Assembly (NCBI GenBank): GCA_028023455.1
Contig: JAQFVV010006548.1
Location: 370,001-434,000 of the forward strand
Reading direction: 5' to 3'
Length of the DNA stretch: 64,000 nucleotides
Origin: Epiperipatus broadwayi
Lineage: Eukaryota > Onychophora > Udeonychophora > Euonychophora > Peripatidae
Part shown: positions 37,501-48,940 of the stretch, piece after piece
Layout of the letters: each line of letters starts with the position of its first letter
Numbering within the stretch: the first letter of the stretch is position 1
Made by a program: the position numbers and the translations under genes
The notes under the pieces: model-generated
The model's database searches: none
What the model was told of the DNA's origin: nothing
The model's input: only the letters and a program-made list of their open reading frames with translations

Positions 37501-39033
37501 AGTTTTAAATTCACAAAAAGTACAATGAAATGGTTTTTCACCTGTATGAATCCTTTCATGCACTTTTAACAAGTTTGTCTGATAAGTTTTATAATTACAT
37601 AAACTACAGTTGAATATTTTGTTCTCACCATGTGTTTTTGCATGAGATCTAAAATTTTTCTTACCAAAAGTTATGAAACCACATATAGTACATAAAACGG
37701 GTTTTTCATCTATATGAATTCTTTCATGCTTTGTTAAATCACCTTTGCGAACAGTTTTATAATCACAAAATTTGCAATGAAATGGCTTTTCTCCCGAATG
37801 AATTATTTCATGATGCTTCAAATAAGCTTTATTATATGTTTTATAGGAACACAAATTACAATGAAAAGGTTTTTCACCAGAATGAATTCGTTGATGCATT
37901 TTTAGTAGGCATTTTCTAAATGTTTTATAATCACATAAATTACACTTAAATTTTTTAATTCCATGAGTTTTTTCATGAGCTTTAAACTGTCTTCTTCCAA
38001 ATGATATGAAACTACATAAAGAACATTGGAAAGATTTTTTATCATTATGATTTTTTATATGTTTATTTAAGTCAGCCTTGCGTACTGCTTTATAATCACA
38101 GAAAGTACAATGAAATGGTTTTTCACCAGTATGGTTCTTTTCATGATATTTTAAATAAGCCTTGTGACAAGTTTTATAAGAGCACAAATTACACTGAAAT
38201 GGTTTTTCACCTGTATGAATAATTTTATGAGATTTTAAGTAAGATTTATAAAAGGTTTTATAAGAACATAAATTACAATGATAAGATTTTTCATTTTCAT
38301 GAATTTTTTTATGCATAGTTAAACGTTTCTTCCAAAGTGTTTTATAGTCACACAGATCACATAAAAATGATTTTTCTGCTGTTGCAAATAATTCACTTTT
38401 TATAGAATCATCCAAATTTTTTTCAATATGAAATGTATTATGTGCCTCTAAATCTTCTGGAGATGTAGATTTATACCCACAAATTAAACAATAGTAATAT
38501 TTTATATCCTGATGTTTTTTCTCATGGGCAATAAATCTTTTTTCATATATAGTTGAGAAGTCACATAAATTGCACTGGTAAGTCCTTCTGTTAGTGTGAA
38601 TTTTTTCATGTTTAGTTAAATCACCTTTGCAAATAGATTTATAACTGCACAATTGACAATGATATGGTTTTTCACCAGTATGAATTCTCTCATGATATTT
38701 TAAGTAATTTTTATGACGAGTTTTATAGGAGCATAAACTACACTGAAATGGCTTTTCATCAGTATGAATCCTTTCATGAGATTTTAATGAAGCTCTATGA
38801 AAAGTTTTATATGAACATGAATTACACTGAAGTGGCTTTTCATTGGTATGACTTTTTTCATGATATTTTAAAGAAGCACGGTGACATGTTTGAAAAGAAC
38901 ACACACTACAATGAAAACGTTTTTCATTAGATAGAGTACTCACATTGTTATTTAAATCACTTATGGCTCTATTATAATAAAACAAACCATAATCAAAAAA
39001 AGCTGGTATTGGGATAAACTCCATTAAATTCAT
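34528..39033 (-). CDS. giant C2H2 zinc-finger protein, 52 fingers
   Basis: One uninterrupted frame of 1501 codons. After a 39-residue N-terminus with no effector domain (no KRAB, SCAN, BTB or ZAD), 52 C2H2 fingers run from residue 40 to the end. Nearly all are complete CxxC-x12-HxxxH units of 28 residues joined by TGEKPF-type linkers; finger 6 carries a 15-residue longer linker and the last finger is one residue short. Most fingers read CxxCxYKT or CxxCxFKT, the style seen in REST-like proteins, rather than the KRAB-type CxxCGKxF. Eight fingers (11, 15, 22, 29, 34, 39, 42, 47) carry CGFITFG or a close variant and break the linker rule. Likely a nuclear DNA-binding protein; the target and partners are unknown. 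ATG at 39033 is the first in frame and sits just behind a good splice acceptor, so upstream noncoding exons are likely. Plus-strand frames here are shadows. Confidence 0.95.
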   Translation of the reverse strand: MNLMEFIPIPAFFDYGLFYYNRAISDLNNNVSTLSNEKRFHCSVCSFQTCHRASLKYHEKSHTNEKPLQCNSCSYKTFHRASLKSHERIHTDEKPFQCSLCSYKTRHKNYLKYHERIHTGEKPYHCQLCSYKSICKGDLTKHEKIHTNRRTYQCNLCDFSTIYEKRFIAHEKKHQDIKYYYCLICGYKSTSPEDLEAHNTFHIEKNLDDSIKSELFATAEKSFLCDLCDYKTLWKKRLTMHKKIHENEKSYHCNLCSYKTFYKSYLKSHKIIHTGEKPFQCNLCSYKTCHKAYLKYHEKNHTGEKPFHCTFCDYKAVRKADLNKHIKNHNDKKSFQCSLCSFISFGRRQFKAHEKTHGIKKFKCNLCDYKTFRKCLLKMHQRIHSGEKPFHCNLCSYKTYNKAYLKHHEIIHSGEKPFHCKFCDYKTVRKGDLTKHERIHIDEKPVLCTICGFITFGKKNFRSHAKTHGENKIFNCSLCNYKTYQTNLLKVHERIHTGEKPFHCTFCEFKTAHKSVLSGHIKIHTGEKPFQCTKCNYKAIRKVDLHKHERIHTGEKPFHCSLCEFKTAYKSTLINHERIHTGEKPFQCASCEFKTAHKGVLSSHEKIHTGEKPFHCKLCNYETFRKADFNKHEKLHIDRKPFRCVICGFITFGKIKFKSHEKTHLINELLKCSLCDYKTSQKNLLKIHERIHTGEKPFHCSLCGFKTAHKSVLNNHERLHTGEKPFHCSVCDYKAVRKSDLIKHERVHTGEKPFHCTLCDFKTAYRTTLNNHVRIHTGEKPYQCTSCEFKTAHKGVLCNHEKIHTGEKPFHCSLCDYKAICKGDLNKHEKIHIDKKPLRCTLCGFITYGKIKFKAHEKMHLNNKILKCIYCDYNTTRTNLLKMHEVIHTGVKPFHCTLCSFKTCHKAYLKSHERTHTGEKPFHCHLCSYKTCHKAYLKYHERTHTGEKPFHCISCSYKAVRKGDLTKHEKIHLDKKPILCTLCGFITFGEKKIKAHEKTHGNKIILNCSLCCYKTSQKNLLKMHEIIHTGEKPFQCNVCSYKTCHKAYLKSHERTHTGEKPFQCNLCSFKTRHKASLKYHEKTHTGEKSFHCPSCDYKTNRKIDLSKHERNHIDQKPFFCELCGFITCEKKKFITHEKMHGYNCTLCNYKTSRKKFLKIHEKIHSSERPFHCTLCEYKAIRKCDLAKHEKIHVDKKPYICSLCGFVTTSKKKINAHKKKVHGDSKIFKCNFCDYKTAQQNVLKIHERIHTGEKPFCCNLCNYRTARKGDLNKHQMIHTGDKPFHCTMCEFKTVRKGDLNKHERVHTGEKPFHCALCEFKTAHKATLSKHEQCHMDKKPFCCTVCGFITEEKQKFNAHELTHEENKILCSICDYKTAHKHLLKIHAKKHKVTQQFCCSSCHYKTPRKGDLTKHERIHTGEKPFHCKFCEFKTAHSNVLNVHERSHTGDKPFHCTTCDYKTIRKRDLVKHEKAHNNHTSYCCTTCNFTSCKKKIKIHEKSHEL
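35611..36438 (-). repeat. 5-finger block duplicated in tandem inside the gene
   Basis: Fingers 30-34 (residues 866-1005) and 35-39 (1006-1141) have the same order of finger types: NLL-type, CHKAYL, xHKAxL, RKxDL, then CGFIT. A block duplication of about 420 bp explains this. Confidence 0.75.
36439..37614 (-). repeat. 7-finger block duplicated in tandem inside the gene
   Basis: Fingers 16-22 (residues 474-669) and 23-29 (670-865) match one for one: NLLK, AHKSVL, RKxDL, AYxxTL, AHKGVL, xxKxDx, CGFITFG/CGFITYG. Each block is 588 bp and both end in the same linker type. Confidence 0.85.
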
Positions 39034-39060
39034 TTTTATATAATTTCTTGTTTGAAATAA

Positions 39061-39076
39061 TCTAAAACAAAAATAT
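39061..39076 (-). promoter_or_regulatory. candidate 3' splice site before the zinc-finger ATG
   Basis: On the minus strand atatttttgttttag ends at AG (39062-39063), 28 bases before the ATG at 39033. The pyrimidine tract is clear. The exon would carry a short 5' leader and the whole coding region, the usual layout for single-exon zinc-finger genes with separate 5' untranslated exons. Confidence 0.5.
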
Positions 39077-39829
39077 TATCTTTAGATAACTTTTACAAAG
39101 TCATTTACAGAAACAAATGTGACAATTAAAATTATTTTAAGAATCAATATGCATTTTCATAAAAGTTTAACTTAATTGACTCTTTAATATTGAAATTTTT
39201 TAAAAAGAATCCTGAAACAAGAAAATATGTAGATGCAAAATTTCAGATTGTAGATAAATTTTGGAAAATTTAACAATAAGTTTCACAACAAATTATTCTA
39301 TATGCTTTATTTATTGAATATTAAAGCAGCTTGTAAAATAACCATAAGATGAATATTTGTCAGTATTACATATTTAAATTCTTTTATATTTCTTCTTTTA
39401 TGCAGGTTTAATTTTAACATGCATGTTTTTAAATACAGAAATTGTTAAAGATGACCAATTAATAAGAAAATTAATATTCTTTTCCATTTGCAGAGAATAT
39501 TAAAATATAATGATTCCAGAATAGTCAATGATTTTACTTTAAAAAAACAATCTTTTGCTTCAGATGATTAATCATCTATGATAAAAGATGGGCAGCAGAC
39601 ATTTCTTGATAAAATAATCAATCTAAATAAAATAGAAAGTATACAAATTAATTAAAAATTTGCAAATATAATGTACAACAATTCAATTTTCAACACTTTT
39701 TCTTTCTAGATAAAAGTAAATTGCAATATTAGTATTTAAATGTGCTAAAGTAATATAAAAAGCTTTGATGAAATGGTGTCTATATTACTCAATAGTTTTA
39801 TTTACCTGACTAAAATCACTAAATCTCCC
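39077..39829. other. noncoding upstream flank of the zinc-finger gene
   Basis: AT-rich; if the splice acceptor is used this is the end of an intron. No promoter-like GC-rich patch was seen here. Confidence 0.4.
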
Positions 39830-42700
39830 TTTGGGCAGAAAACGTACCATACATATTCAGTACTAAGTTTATACATACATTAATCTACTATACGATGAAA
39901 GCCTCTCCAAATTTAATTCAGTTTTTCTGATCTATAACTTCTCTACAGTACTCCAGTTCTTTATCTCATCCACCTATTGGTATGGCCACTTTCTAGATCT
40001 CATTATCCAATGGAATCCAGTTTAAGACTTCAGTTGTTCATTTATCGTTATCTCTTTTAATAACATGTTTAACCCAATACAGTTTCTTAATTCTTTCAAT
40101 ACAATACTTGTTTGTTTTCTCACATATTTATATTACTTTTGATTCCTTATTGTTAATTCCAAAATACATTGCTTCCATTAAACATCAAAGTCTCAGATTC
40201 ACATATAAGCATTGCTATGCACATTAATAAAAATTTAGTTTTTCAAATACATGACCTTTTATATCAATTAAATACATTTTCCAAGTTTAATTTTATGATT
40301 AATTTAATCCATTATGCTTATATATATATCAATAATTTTATCACGATAAAAAGTTAATATTTTCTAATTCATTACTATCAATCTTTTTTTGTTTTGTTTT
40401 TTAAAAAAAAAAATCAGTATAAATTACCTTAGTCCTTTTAGCATTTATATTTATTCTACTTTCTTATTTGCATATAATATTTCTTGTAATATTTCCTGAA
40501 ACATTATCTAATTCAATAACAAAGATTTTTTTTTTTCCTCTATCTTTTCTGGGTAATTGTAAACTATACAGTATATTTTAAATCATCTCCATTTATTTTA
40601 TTCTTTAGTTTCCTATTTTAATCTACAAAATAGTTCTTTTGAAACTGCTAAAAAAGTTTTGAAGATAAATCACACTACTGGACACTTTTATCAATAACTC
40701 ATCTTAATAACAAAATGTAAATAAATTACTGCTATTGTATTTTGATAAATATTCTTTAAAACTTGACAATATACTAAGACTATGTCTTGGAATTTAAAAT
40801 TTGATCTTGTTCAAATGTTTACAGCATTAAATGCCTTTTCATAAACTATAAATGCAAGACAAAATAGCAACCCATATTCATTAGCTCTGAGCTGTAAACA
40901 CTTTTAGATCTCGGTTATTCTTTTAAGTCCAAAGTTCTTTTTACATAAGTTGTAATGATCTTGTAAATTTGACTTTCAGATGTAATTTCTAATATATTTT
41001 TTTCATTTTTATTATATCAATATTACTATCGAATTCTTCCAATCATCTGGTACATTTTTATCATTTAGACATTTGATATATATCTTTACCAACAATTTCT
41101 CTCTTCACCAGCTTCTTTTAAGATATTAATAATTATTTTCCAAACTCCAAAGGTTCGATTTCATTTTTCATCTCTTAACTTAAAATATTAAATAGACTGT
41201 AAATTTTTGAACATATTTTTTTTTTTCAGATACAACAATAAATTTGGCTGGATTTGATCTTCCTAAACATTCTTGGGTTTCTTCAAGAGATCCAGGACTA
41301 CCCAGATAAATGTGCTCATCTGTCGAATAAATGGTAGGTTCACAAGTATGAACCATAAATATAGTTAATGACTTCCAAATCTATGAGTACATCAATATAG
41401 TCACTATTGAATCTATTTTCGATTAAAATCTCTGTTGATTTCTTTACAATTGTAATAATTATCTCAGAAACCAAATCCATATGCTAAATAAATAAACAAA
41501 TAATACTTTTGATATTTCAAAATATATGTTTATAGGAGCTATTTTTATTTTCTCATTCTCTATTACTATATAGCTCTTGAAAGAATCTTTCCACACACTT
41601 GATGATATTGTCTTTTTTTAGAAATACGCTATCTTTTCTTTTTAGTGTTGAAACATCTTTCCAATACTAAGATGCTCTGTTATATTTATGAGACTTCTAC
41701 TTTATAGTTTTTCTTTCCAATTTCTAGTTATATTTCCTTATATAAACATTTGTACCAATTTACATAATGGATCATGTTTAAATGTCTTCTATTTCTTTCT
41801 TTTTCTCATACATTGCCTTAATTAAATTGAAAATTTATTATTGAATTGCTGTTTTGTACTGGCTATATATTTAGCTGTTCTTAGTAGAGTAAGTTATCTT
41901 AATGAACTCATTCAAATCTAAAAATCAAGGTCTTCATATTTTAAAATAATTTGCAAATTTTATCTAAAGTTTCACTGAAATATTTCTGATAGTAACTATT
42001 ACTAACATCTTTTTTAATAACTTTTCTAGCTTTGTGCTTGCAGATATTTTACAATATCTAATCAATAATCTTTCCTATGTTGAATCTATTAAATATATTA
42101 CAGATTCAAAATACATATTTACTGTTAGTCAAAATATAATTCAATTCTGCTTTTTATATAAATGTTTCCATATTCATCTCCCTAAATTTCATAAGCTGAT
42201 TTCCTCTTTTATTTCTATCTCCATATCCAAATTTACCTACAACATTTTTACATTTTAATTGTAGAATTAATGGTGGTAGTTGGTCAAAAGTATTCATTAC
42301 ATCATAGAAAAATCCTTTATTTCTTCATCATAATAGAAATGTGTTGGAACATAAACCTGAATTATTTAGTATCTTATATTAACGCAATCTTGTCTCTACA
42401 TATGTTAAACCATCAAGCTCTAGAATGTTGTTCTTCATTTTTTTTATTTATTTGTAACAAATCTTAATCTTTATCCTTCTGATACTTATGATTTTATAAT
42501 ACAGAACATGTCCTTTTCAAATCAAATGTCTCTTCACCATTTTCTTTTAACTTTACAAAATCTGATTGTTCTTCCAATTCATACTATCTCTGTTAAGTGA
42601 TATACAGTTGTAGGTAGCTAATGGTCAAAGTCATTACCAGATGATTCTAGATCCCGTGCCTTCCATACAATTTTATCACTTCTAAAATACAGGGTCATAT
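39830..42700 (-). pseudogene. RTE-like LINE, endonuclease to C-terminus, heavily decayed
   Basis: Minus-strand reading shows the domains in order. Endonuclease: QVYVPTHFYYDEEIKDF near 42320-42370, NTFDQLPPLIL near 42255-42290, GKFGYGDRNKRGNQLMKF near 42180-42235. RT: EETQECLGRSNPAKF near 41240-41290, NVPDDWKNSIVILI near 41010-41055, YEKAFNAVNI near 40810-40850. C-terminus: near 39880-40060 the arrangement typical of elements whose end reads W..GHV..R and DR..W..L.EAF (here KHVIKRD and KFGEAF). The endonuclease style is that of elements often misannotated as craniofacial development protein 2. Many frame breaks; inactive. Confidence 0.65.
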
Positions 42701-43062
42701 TTTTTTTGTCTAAAGCTAAAATAGAAAGAAGAATGAGCTTTCACATATGCATTTCTTCAGTTGTCTTCAAGAAAAAATTGATATGTCAATTAAAAACTTG
42801 TCTTATGGATGAAATTCAATAAACTCAGCATTATCTGCTCATGCTATTAAATGAGAGCTGTCCACATTTATCATATAAAATCACATAGTATACAAACATG
42901 AAATGGACATAAAAACTTGTTCTACTTGATTTCTTTAAGATCTTAAAAAGAAAGTAAAGAGTTTCATTTCAATTAAAACACACATACATATAAGTATATT
43001 CCCCCAAAAAATAAAGTCAAATGTCACACGACCTAATTTAACAAACTTGTATTTACAAATGT

Positions 43063-43162
43063 TATATATAGAGTTCGCAAAATAAGCTCTTAACAAGCTT
43101 TGAGGATATCCCCTGATATTCTCAAAACTTGTTAAGAGCTTATTTTGCGAGCTCTATATATA
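43063..43162. repeat. near-perfect hairpin, 47-bp stem and 6-base loop
   Basis: Arms 43063-43109 and 43116-43162 match at 44 of 47 positions around the loop cccctg. The outer part is tatatatagagttcgcaaaa, the inner part ctttgaggatat. In a plus-strand transcript two of the three mismatches would be G-U pairs. Could be a minimal foldback element or a microRNA-like hairpin; no flanking evidence decides. Confidence 0.85.
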
Positions 43163-43169
43163 ATATATG

Positions 43170-43990
43170 TATATAAACATTTCAACTTAAATTTCAGGGC
43201 TTGTTCTCAGACTTTATTATTTTTGTTCTCTTTCATTTTTTTGCTTGACTGTAGTTCAGAATATACTTTTCTCATTCTTGCTGCTAATTATTCTGTCATT
43301 GTTTTTGGATAGTGGTCTTTTGCCATTTTAAGTAAATATTTATATACCATTCATCAGAATTTTAAAATCCTCATTTCTAATTAGAATATGTGATTAACTT
43401 TCTCCAGAAATTTTTTACTATGACATTAGTTAAAGACTGATGAATATTGAAGATCCACATCACATATGACAATTATCACTATAATAAAGTGCTTTAATTT
43501 CAATAAAAATGTTTTTACTCCAAAGTAGACTATTAAGCACCTTTACAGCAACTTTTGCTATCTATAGATGTTTTACTAAGATTCCAAATATGTGAGATAT
43601 AAATGTGATATTTGATTCTGATACAACCAATTTGTATGTCTTCTACTTTATTCTCAATAACCAGATATTCAATCTTTTCATAATTTATTTTTAATTCAAT
43701 ATGAAATATTCAAGAAATTTTCTGATTATTGCGTTATGTCCTTCTTTGTATGTCCACAAAATAATGCACACATTTGGTTAATCTGAAGTACTAATAGTTA
43801 AGATGTAATCGTTAACTATCTCTTGCTTTATACTGAAATCTAAACATCTAAACACAATTTCAATTTTACTCATCTTAAAAATTTTTTGTAAAGTCTTTTT
43901 TAAGCTTTATTATCTTCTACATTGCCTTGCTTTTTTCTATTTATTTATTTTCTTAATATCCTAAAAGGAGAAAAGTGATAGGTAATCATG
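43170..43990 (-). pseudogene. LINE RT/thumb fragment
   Basis: Minus strand: IIRKFLEYFILN near 43690-43730, NYEKIEYLVIENKVEDIQI near 43630-43690 (the stretch after the RT catalytic loop, usually KTEYLVIG), HIWNLSKTSI near 43565-43600, and a later LIRNEDFKILMNGI near 43350-43395, the position of the ETW..E.DF.RR piece in such elements. Decayed; no endonuclease recognised. Different from the RTE-like remnant next to it. Confidence 0.45.
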
Positions 43991-45769
43991 GCTGCATTAA
44001 CAGCAAAACATTATTTCAAGTGTAAACAAACAATCATAATTTTATGAAAAAGCAAAATATATCTATAAGCACTGACATCAACTTAAAAACTTTCAATAAT
44101 AATATTTATCAATGATCTCAAAAAAGATGTTTATCTTTTAAAAGAATATCTATTCTTAATTATTTTTGATTCCAGGTGGACAAAATCTTTTTGTAAGTAT
44201 AATTTACAAAAGATTGACAATAATTCATACCCGTGTATTAGCCTTTTATAGTTTCAAATTTGTTCAACTGCTTACTGCCAATTTTCAATTAAATTTTTGT
44301 ATATTTTCTAAATTAGCTCAATTGATTAAATTGGATATTTATATTTGCTAAAATCCTGACGAAGTAATATTAAATATATATTTTCTTTAATCAATAAATG
44401 TATATTTGACATATGCCAAAATATGATCAATATATGATAGCCAGCTACGCTAGTATTTTCTTGATTACTTTACAAAAGAGATGACTCACAATCAACAATA
44501 TTTCAATGCATTTTTAAATGTAATATTAAGTCTAAAAAAATAACTTTTTAAAAATAAAATAAAAAATGAAGATTTAGTCTATGACTAAGAACAAATATAT
44601 ATTTTTGAAAACAAGAATTTTAAAATACTACGAGAATTTATAAATCATTCTTGCTACTATTACGATCTGGCACATATATTTCAATTAAAAATTCTGCCAA
44701 GATTGTGCAAATGTTTAAGGCACATTCAAGATAAGCATTTATCTAAATTAGACTTTGGAAACATTTGCTTTTTGTTAGAAGATATTAACTCATCTAATAA
44801 GCAGCCAGTATTAAACAAATCTCTTTAAAACTATAAAAATATCATGTAGCCAGTATTTACAATAGACAATCAATACATTACAGAAGTATAAAATAATAAT
44901 TCAGAGGGTTTTTTTTAGTAATACTTTAAATAGGTTTATATTTATTTGGGCATACACAAAGACTGGTAGAAATAAAAAAAAAAAAAGAATTTCTAAAAAA
45001 GTGAGAAATTATGTAAGAAAAATTGTAATAAAAAATATAATAAATTACTGTTTAGTTAGTAATGCAAGGTTTCAAGCCCAGAAAACTACACACGTGTGTA
45101 TGCATCAATGTTAGCTCAGCAAAAATTCCAACAAAAATAATTTTTTTGCCCTTTCTCTTTGCACATTTTCTTTTATCTTGCTGTCTTCAATCATTTAGAT
45201 AAAGGGCATAAGTATCACTAGCCTCTCATACTATCAATCACCTTTGCATTAGTGTGTTTATGTAGTCACATCTCTATTCTTTAATTGAGCAGCAATTCTG
45301 ACTAATTTTTTCTACCTTTGTTTTCTGTAAGCAAAAACAAATATATCTTTTATTCTTCATTTTTTCTTTTCTGGAGTTATATTAGCTATGCTCATTTACA
45401 AGTAGCATACTACTGATGATAATGATCTAACAGCATATTTTGCCCAAATCAATTATAAATAGTCTTAAGCCTTGGTAGATAGTAATTATTCAAGATGGTA
45501 GATTCTATTAATGTTTAATTTATATGTTACCATTTTTCTTGTAAAAAAATTTAGCAAGATTTTTATAATTCCTTCAGTATAATAGGTTGACATTTACTTT
45601 TAAGTGCTGTTATTTTTCATCTACATTTTCTTTTGAAATATTCATATGTACCTTTTAATTCTAGAGATAAGATTCCTTATACTTGATTATTACATTAAAT
45701 GTACTTTACATCTTGGAGCATTTACAATTTCCATAATTTCCTTATCATTTTATTTATCAATATGCTTGT
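43991..45769. other. AT-rich noncoding, nothing recognised
   Basis: No motif recognised in either strand; the frame at 44166-44351 is low-complexity. Poly-A and poly-T runs are frequent. Confidence 0.45.
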
Positions 45770-45900
45770 CATGCCTACAACTTGGGTTCAAATCCTAATG
45801 AACATTTTCTCAGATTTCAAGCAAGTTTAGGATTTTTCTTTTAGATAGCTAGCATTGGGCAATAAATGGGTATCTAATAAGTCTTAACTAGTAGTAAAGC
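45770..45900 (+). repeat. SINE-like fragment
   Basis: A box-B-like gggttcaaatcctaatg at about 45785 is followed by ttagatagctagcattgggc, as in other SINE-like tails here. The box-A side is not convincing. Confidence 0.3.
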
Positions 45901-46754
45901 AAAGAAAATTCAAACCCTCATCTCTTAAAAATGAAGAATCAGTTGACTTCCTCATAGCTTTTTAAAGTATATCTCACCATTGATTTCTTTCTCCAAGAAC
46001 TATATCTCACTCTTTAGCATGGATTGAATGCATTTAAATTAATCTATTGATTATTTTTGTATGCTCACTAAATCTCTACTTATAATGGCTGGTTTCTATT
46101 ATTCCAAAGATGAATATGCCTTTGAACAGTACTAAAAATGAGATATACATCATACTGACGAAATATTTATTAAATTGCCAAAAGTTGATGATAGGTGCAA
46201 TATTTATAATCCAATACCTATCATAACTAAAACTGCAATGCAAACATTACAGAATAATTAATGCTCATTGCAAAATACTGTCACTAAAAGCAAACTTATA
46301 TATCTGCTGGATCTATAGTAATTCAAAAGTATGAAATAAATACTATTTCATAACATTGTATTTTTATTATAATGGAGTCAAAAAAAAAATTTTTTTTTTG
46401 CTTCAGCCCAGATTTTTTAAACATAGTCCCTGCATGTTTGCATATCAAACTGACTAATTATATTATCAAATTTATTATAAGAATAGATTATAAAGAATAT
46501 ATATACATTGCACTTATGCATATGATTTGCTGAGAATCCTATCAAAAAAAAAAAAAGTCAATATTCAAATTTCATATTCGTAATAAGAAATCTGTAGCTG
46601 TAGCATTGTAAGATGTTTGTCTGAAAGTTTGTGATGATGGCATTTTATTAATGTTGGATCATTTCTATCATCTATAATTAATTGTTAAATAACTTTAGAA
46701 AAATTCAAACTTTTCTAATATATAAGTTAGAATATAATACGTTTCAAATGGTAT
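45901..46754. other. AT-rich noncoding
   Basis: Nothing recognised. Near 46130-46220 a plus frame reads HTDEIFIKLPKVDDRCN, which matches no family I can name. Confidence 0.35.
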
Positions 46755-46880
46755 TCTTTTTTTTTCATGTTATTGGCCTAGTTAGTTAGTATTATCTTAA
46801 ATTCAGTATTCATGAACATAAAGATTCTAGATTCAAATCTCATGCTAGAATTAGTCAGAGCAGCAACACTGAAAAGGAGA
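46755..46880 (+). repeat. tRNA-derived SINE-like element
   Basis: A box-A-like ggcctagttagttagt near 46775 and a box-B-like agattcaaatctcatgc near 46829 sit at tRNA-like spacing. The tail then reads tagaattagtcagagcagca. Confidence 0.5.
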
Positions 46881-47094
46881 GGAAAATACCACTCAAAACA
46901 TGTTACATACTATCTTGTATGTTATTACTAACAGTCGAATGTATTTAAAAAGTTTAAATAAAATTTGTGTTTTTGTAAAGATATTTAACAAATAATTCTA
47001 GATGATGGAAATAATCTGATATATAACTACAAGCATTATATGATATATATATTTTGGTATAAACTTTAACATATTTCTAGATGAACTTTTTTTT

Positions 47095-47200
47095 TTTATG
47101 TGAGATAGCTGATTTGCTTTACAGTACTTTAAATGAATTCAATTCTCACCATGAGATTTATATAATGGCAAACCATCACACAGGTGCAAGAAGTAGTTGG
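47095..47200 (+). repeat. SINE-like fragment
   Basis: A box-A-like gagatagctgatttgc near 47102 and aattcaattctcaccatgag near 47137, with a tail of the same kind as the preceding copy. Weak boxes. Confidence 0.35.
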
Positions 47201-47639
47201 GGTCTTCAATTGCCAAAGACTTCTGAAAATTAACAGCTACAAAGACAAATACATTTTGTGAACCTCATGGATAAACAATATTTTAAACTATTTGTCATTC
47301 ATTGAATGATAAAGAGTGTATTACTTCATAACTGACTGATAAAATTTCCTTTTTGACTTTGAGAAAATAATATTTAATTCTTTTATATATTTATATACTT
47401 ACTATTCAGTCAAATAAGCAAAGTTGATCTTCACACGCAAACTGTGTAAATGGGTGCATTTGTATTAGATATAGTTGATGTTTTAATATTGCTTTCTGTA
47501 AAAAAAATGTTATGTCATCAAGTATTCAGTAAAATGCAGTACATTTTAGTTGATTGTAATAATTATTCCATTGAATATTAAAATCAATTTAAGGTAAAGT
47601 TCAATTAATTTTAATTTATTATTTTTATTTACTTAGCAC

Positions 47640-48940
47640 TTTTTATTTTATTTAGCCATGAAGAGATTTAAAAGTAGCGCTAAAAAATGCAAAAGGTTAA
47701 AATAAAAATGTGCACTGCAACAAACATTTCTCACTAAATTTTTAACTAAACAAATTGAAAAATAAATCAAAATACATGAAGAAAGATCAATAGCTTGCAT
47801 ATTACCAATGGTACAAACAACTCTTAAGAGAAATTGGAAAAAATTGATAAGCAAATTGAAAAGAAAGAGATCAAAAATAATTTAAAGGATTAAAAACCTT
47901 GTGCTAACAGTGAAGAGCAATTGGAACAACAAATTTTGCAAAGCTTCAGTAAACTATAGTAAAAGTGAAAATGATTGTTATTTTCTCAGTGATATTGCAT
48001 TGTGCCCAATGAATTTATATGATAAAATGATAGAACATTATTTAATCAATAAACCACGTAATACTACAGATATTACAACTGTTAAAGTACAATATGCTTA
48101 CTAAAGAAATATAAATCTAATTTTTATTGTGTGAAAACAAATGATGCTGAAGAATTTTGTCAATGGTTATTACGCAAACTGTTTTCTGAATTACAAACAA
48201 AATTTTCAACAAAGTTCCAAAACTACAAAATTTAATCCGAAGCTTGGAAAAACTGAAATCTTCCTGATGTTATTTCAAATCAATATTAACTCTCCAAAAA
48301 CAATTATCAATTACTGAGATCATCATTATGTACTTGGAAAAACAAATTGATTCAGAACAAAAGTATTTGCAAGCCATTTTAAATGCTTGTTATTGTGAAA
48401 TTATTGGATAATTTAAGATTAACATTTCATGACTATGAATAAGGTTCAGTTTCCAATACAGAAATTTCATAAGTTGTAACAAATATTTTGTAAAATTTGA
48501 CTTTTTGAAAAGTCATTTATAAAAATTCAGTAACAAAATGAAATATTTACTCAACATTGTACGTGCTGAATTTGTAAATTGAATGGGCAGTGAAATTCAG
48601 AAATATTTACTCCGTTATTTTAGATTCTACTGCCGACATAACTTATGTAGACCAATTAGTTTTTATTTTGAGATTTGTTGATAAAATGTAAATAAGCAAC
48701 AATATTTTTGGGGATTTCTCAAAATTGAAATTCACAGTTCTGAATATTTCAAATAGATCATTAAATTTTTTTTTTAGTTATCTGCAGATGTTAAAAAATC
48801 TAGGGATCAAATGTACAATAATCTGTCAAATATGGTGAAAAATAAATTGACTGCAAGTTAGAATAAAACATCAAATTGATTCAGCAATCTATGTATCTTG
48901 TGCTAAACATATCTTATATTTATTAAGATAGGAACTTCCT
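47640..48940 (+). pseudogene. hAT/DUF4371-like transposase (ZMYM1/SCAND3 type), broken
   Basis: From an ATG at 47658 (MKRFKSSAKKCKRLK) several plus frames give the family order: a segment NDCYFLSDIALCPMNLYDKM (47970-48030), TNDAEEFCQWLLRKLFSEL near 48138-48195, the DUF4371 hallmark ILDSTADITYVDQLVFILR near 48622-48678, then SRDQMYNNLSNMVKNK near 48800-48846 (usually SYDNASNMSGKYNG, with the catalytic Asp), and IYVSCAKHILYLL near 48888-48925 (usually the CxxH of the RNase H-like core). Stops and frameshifts make it inactive; the C-terminal dimerisation region was not found. Clade is from motif order only. Confidence 0.55.

Noticed and set aside
36135-38930. Plus-strand frames of 60-90 codons within the zinc-finger gene
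   Set aside because: They repeat with the 84-bp finger period and are antisense shadows of the finger codons.
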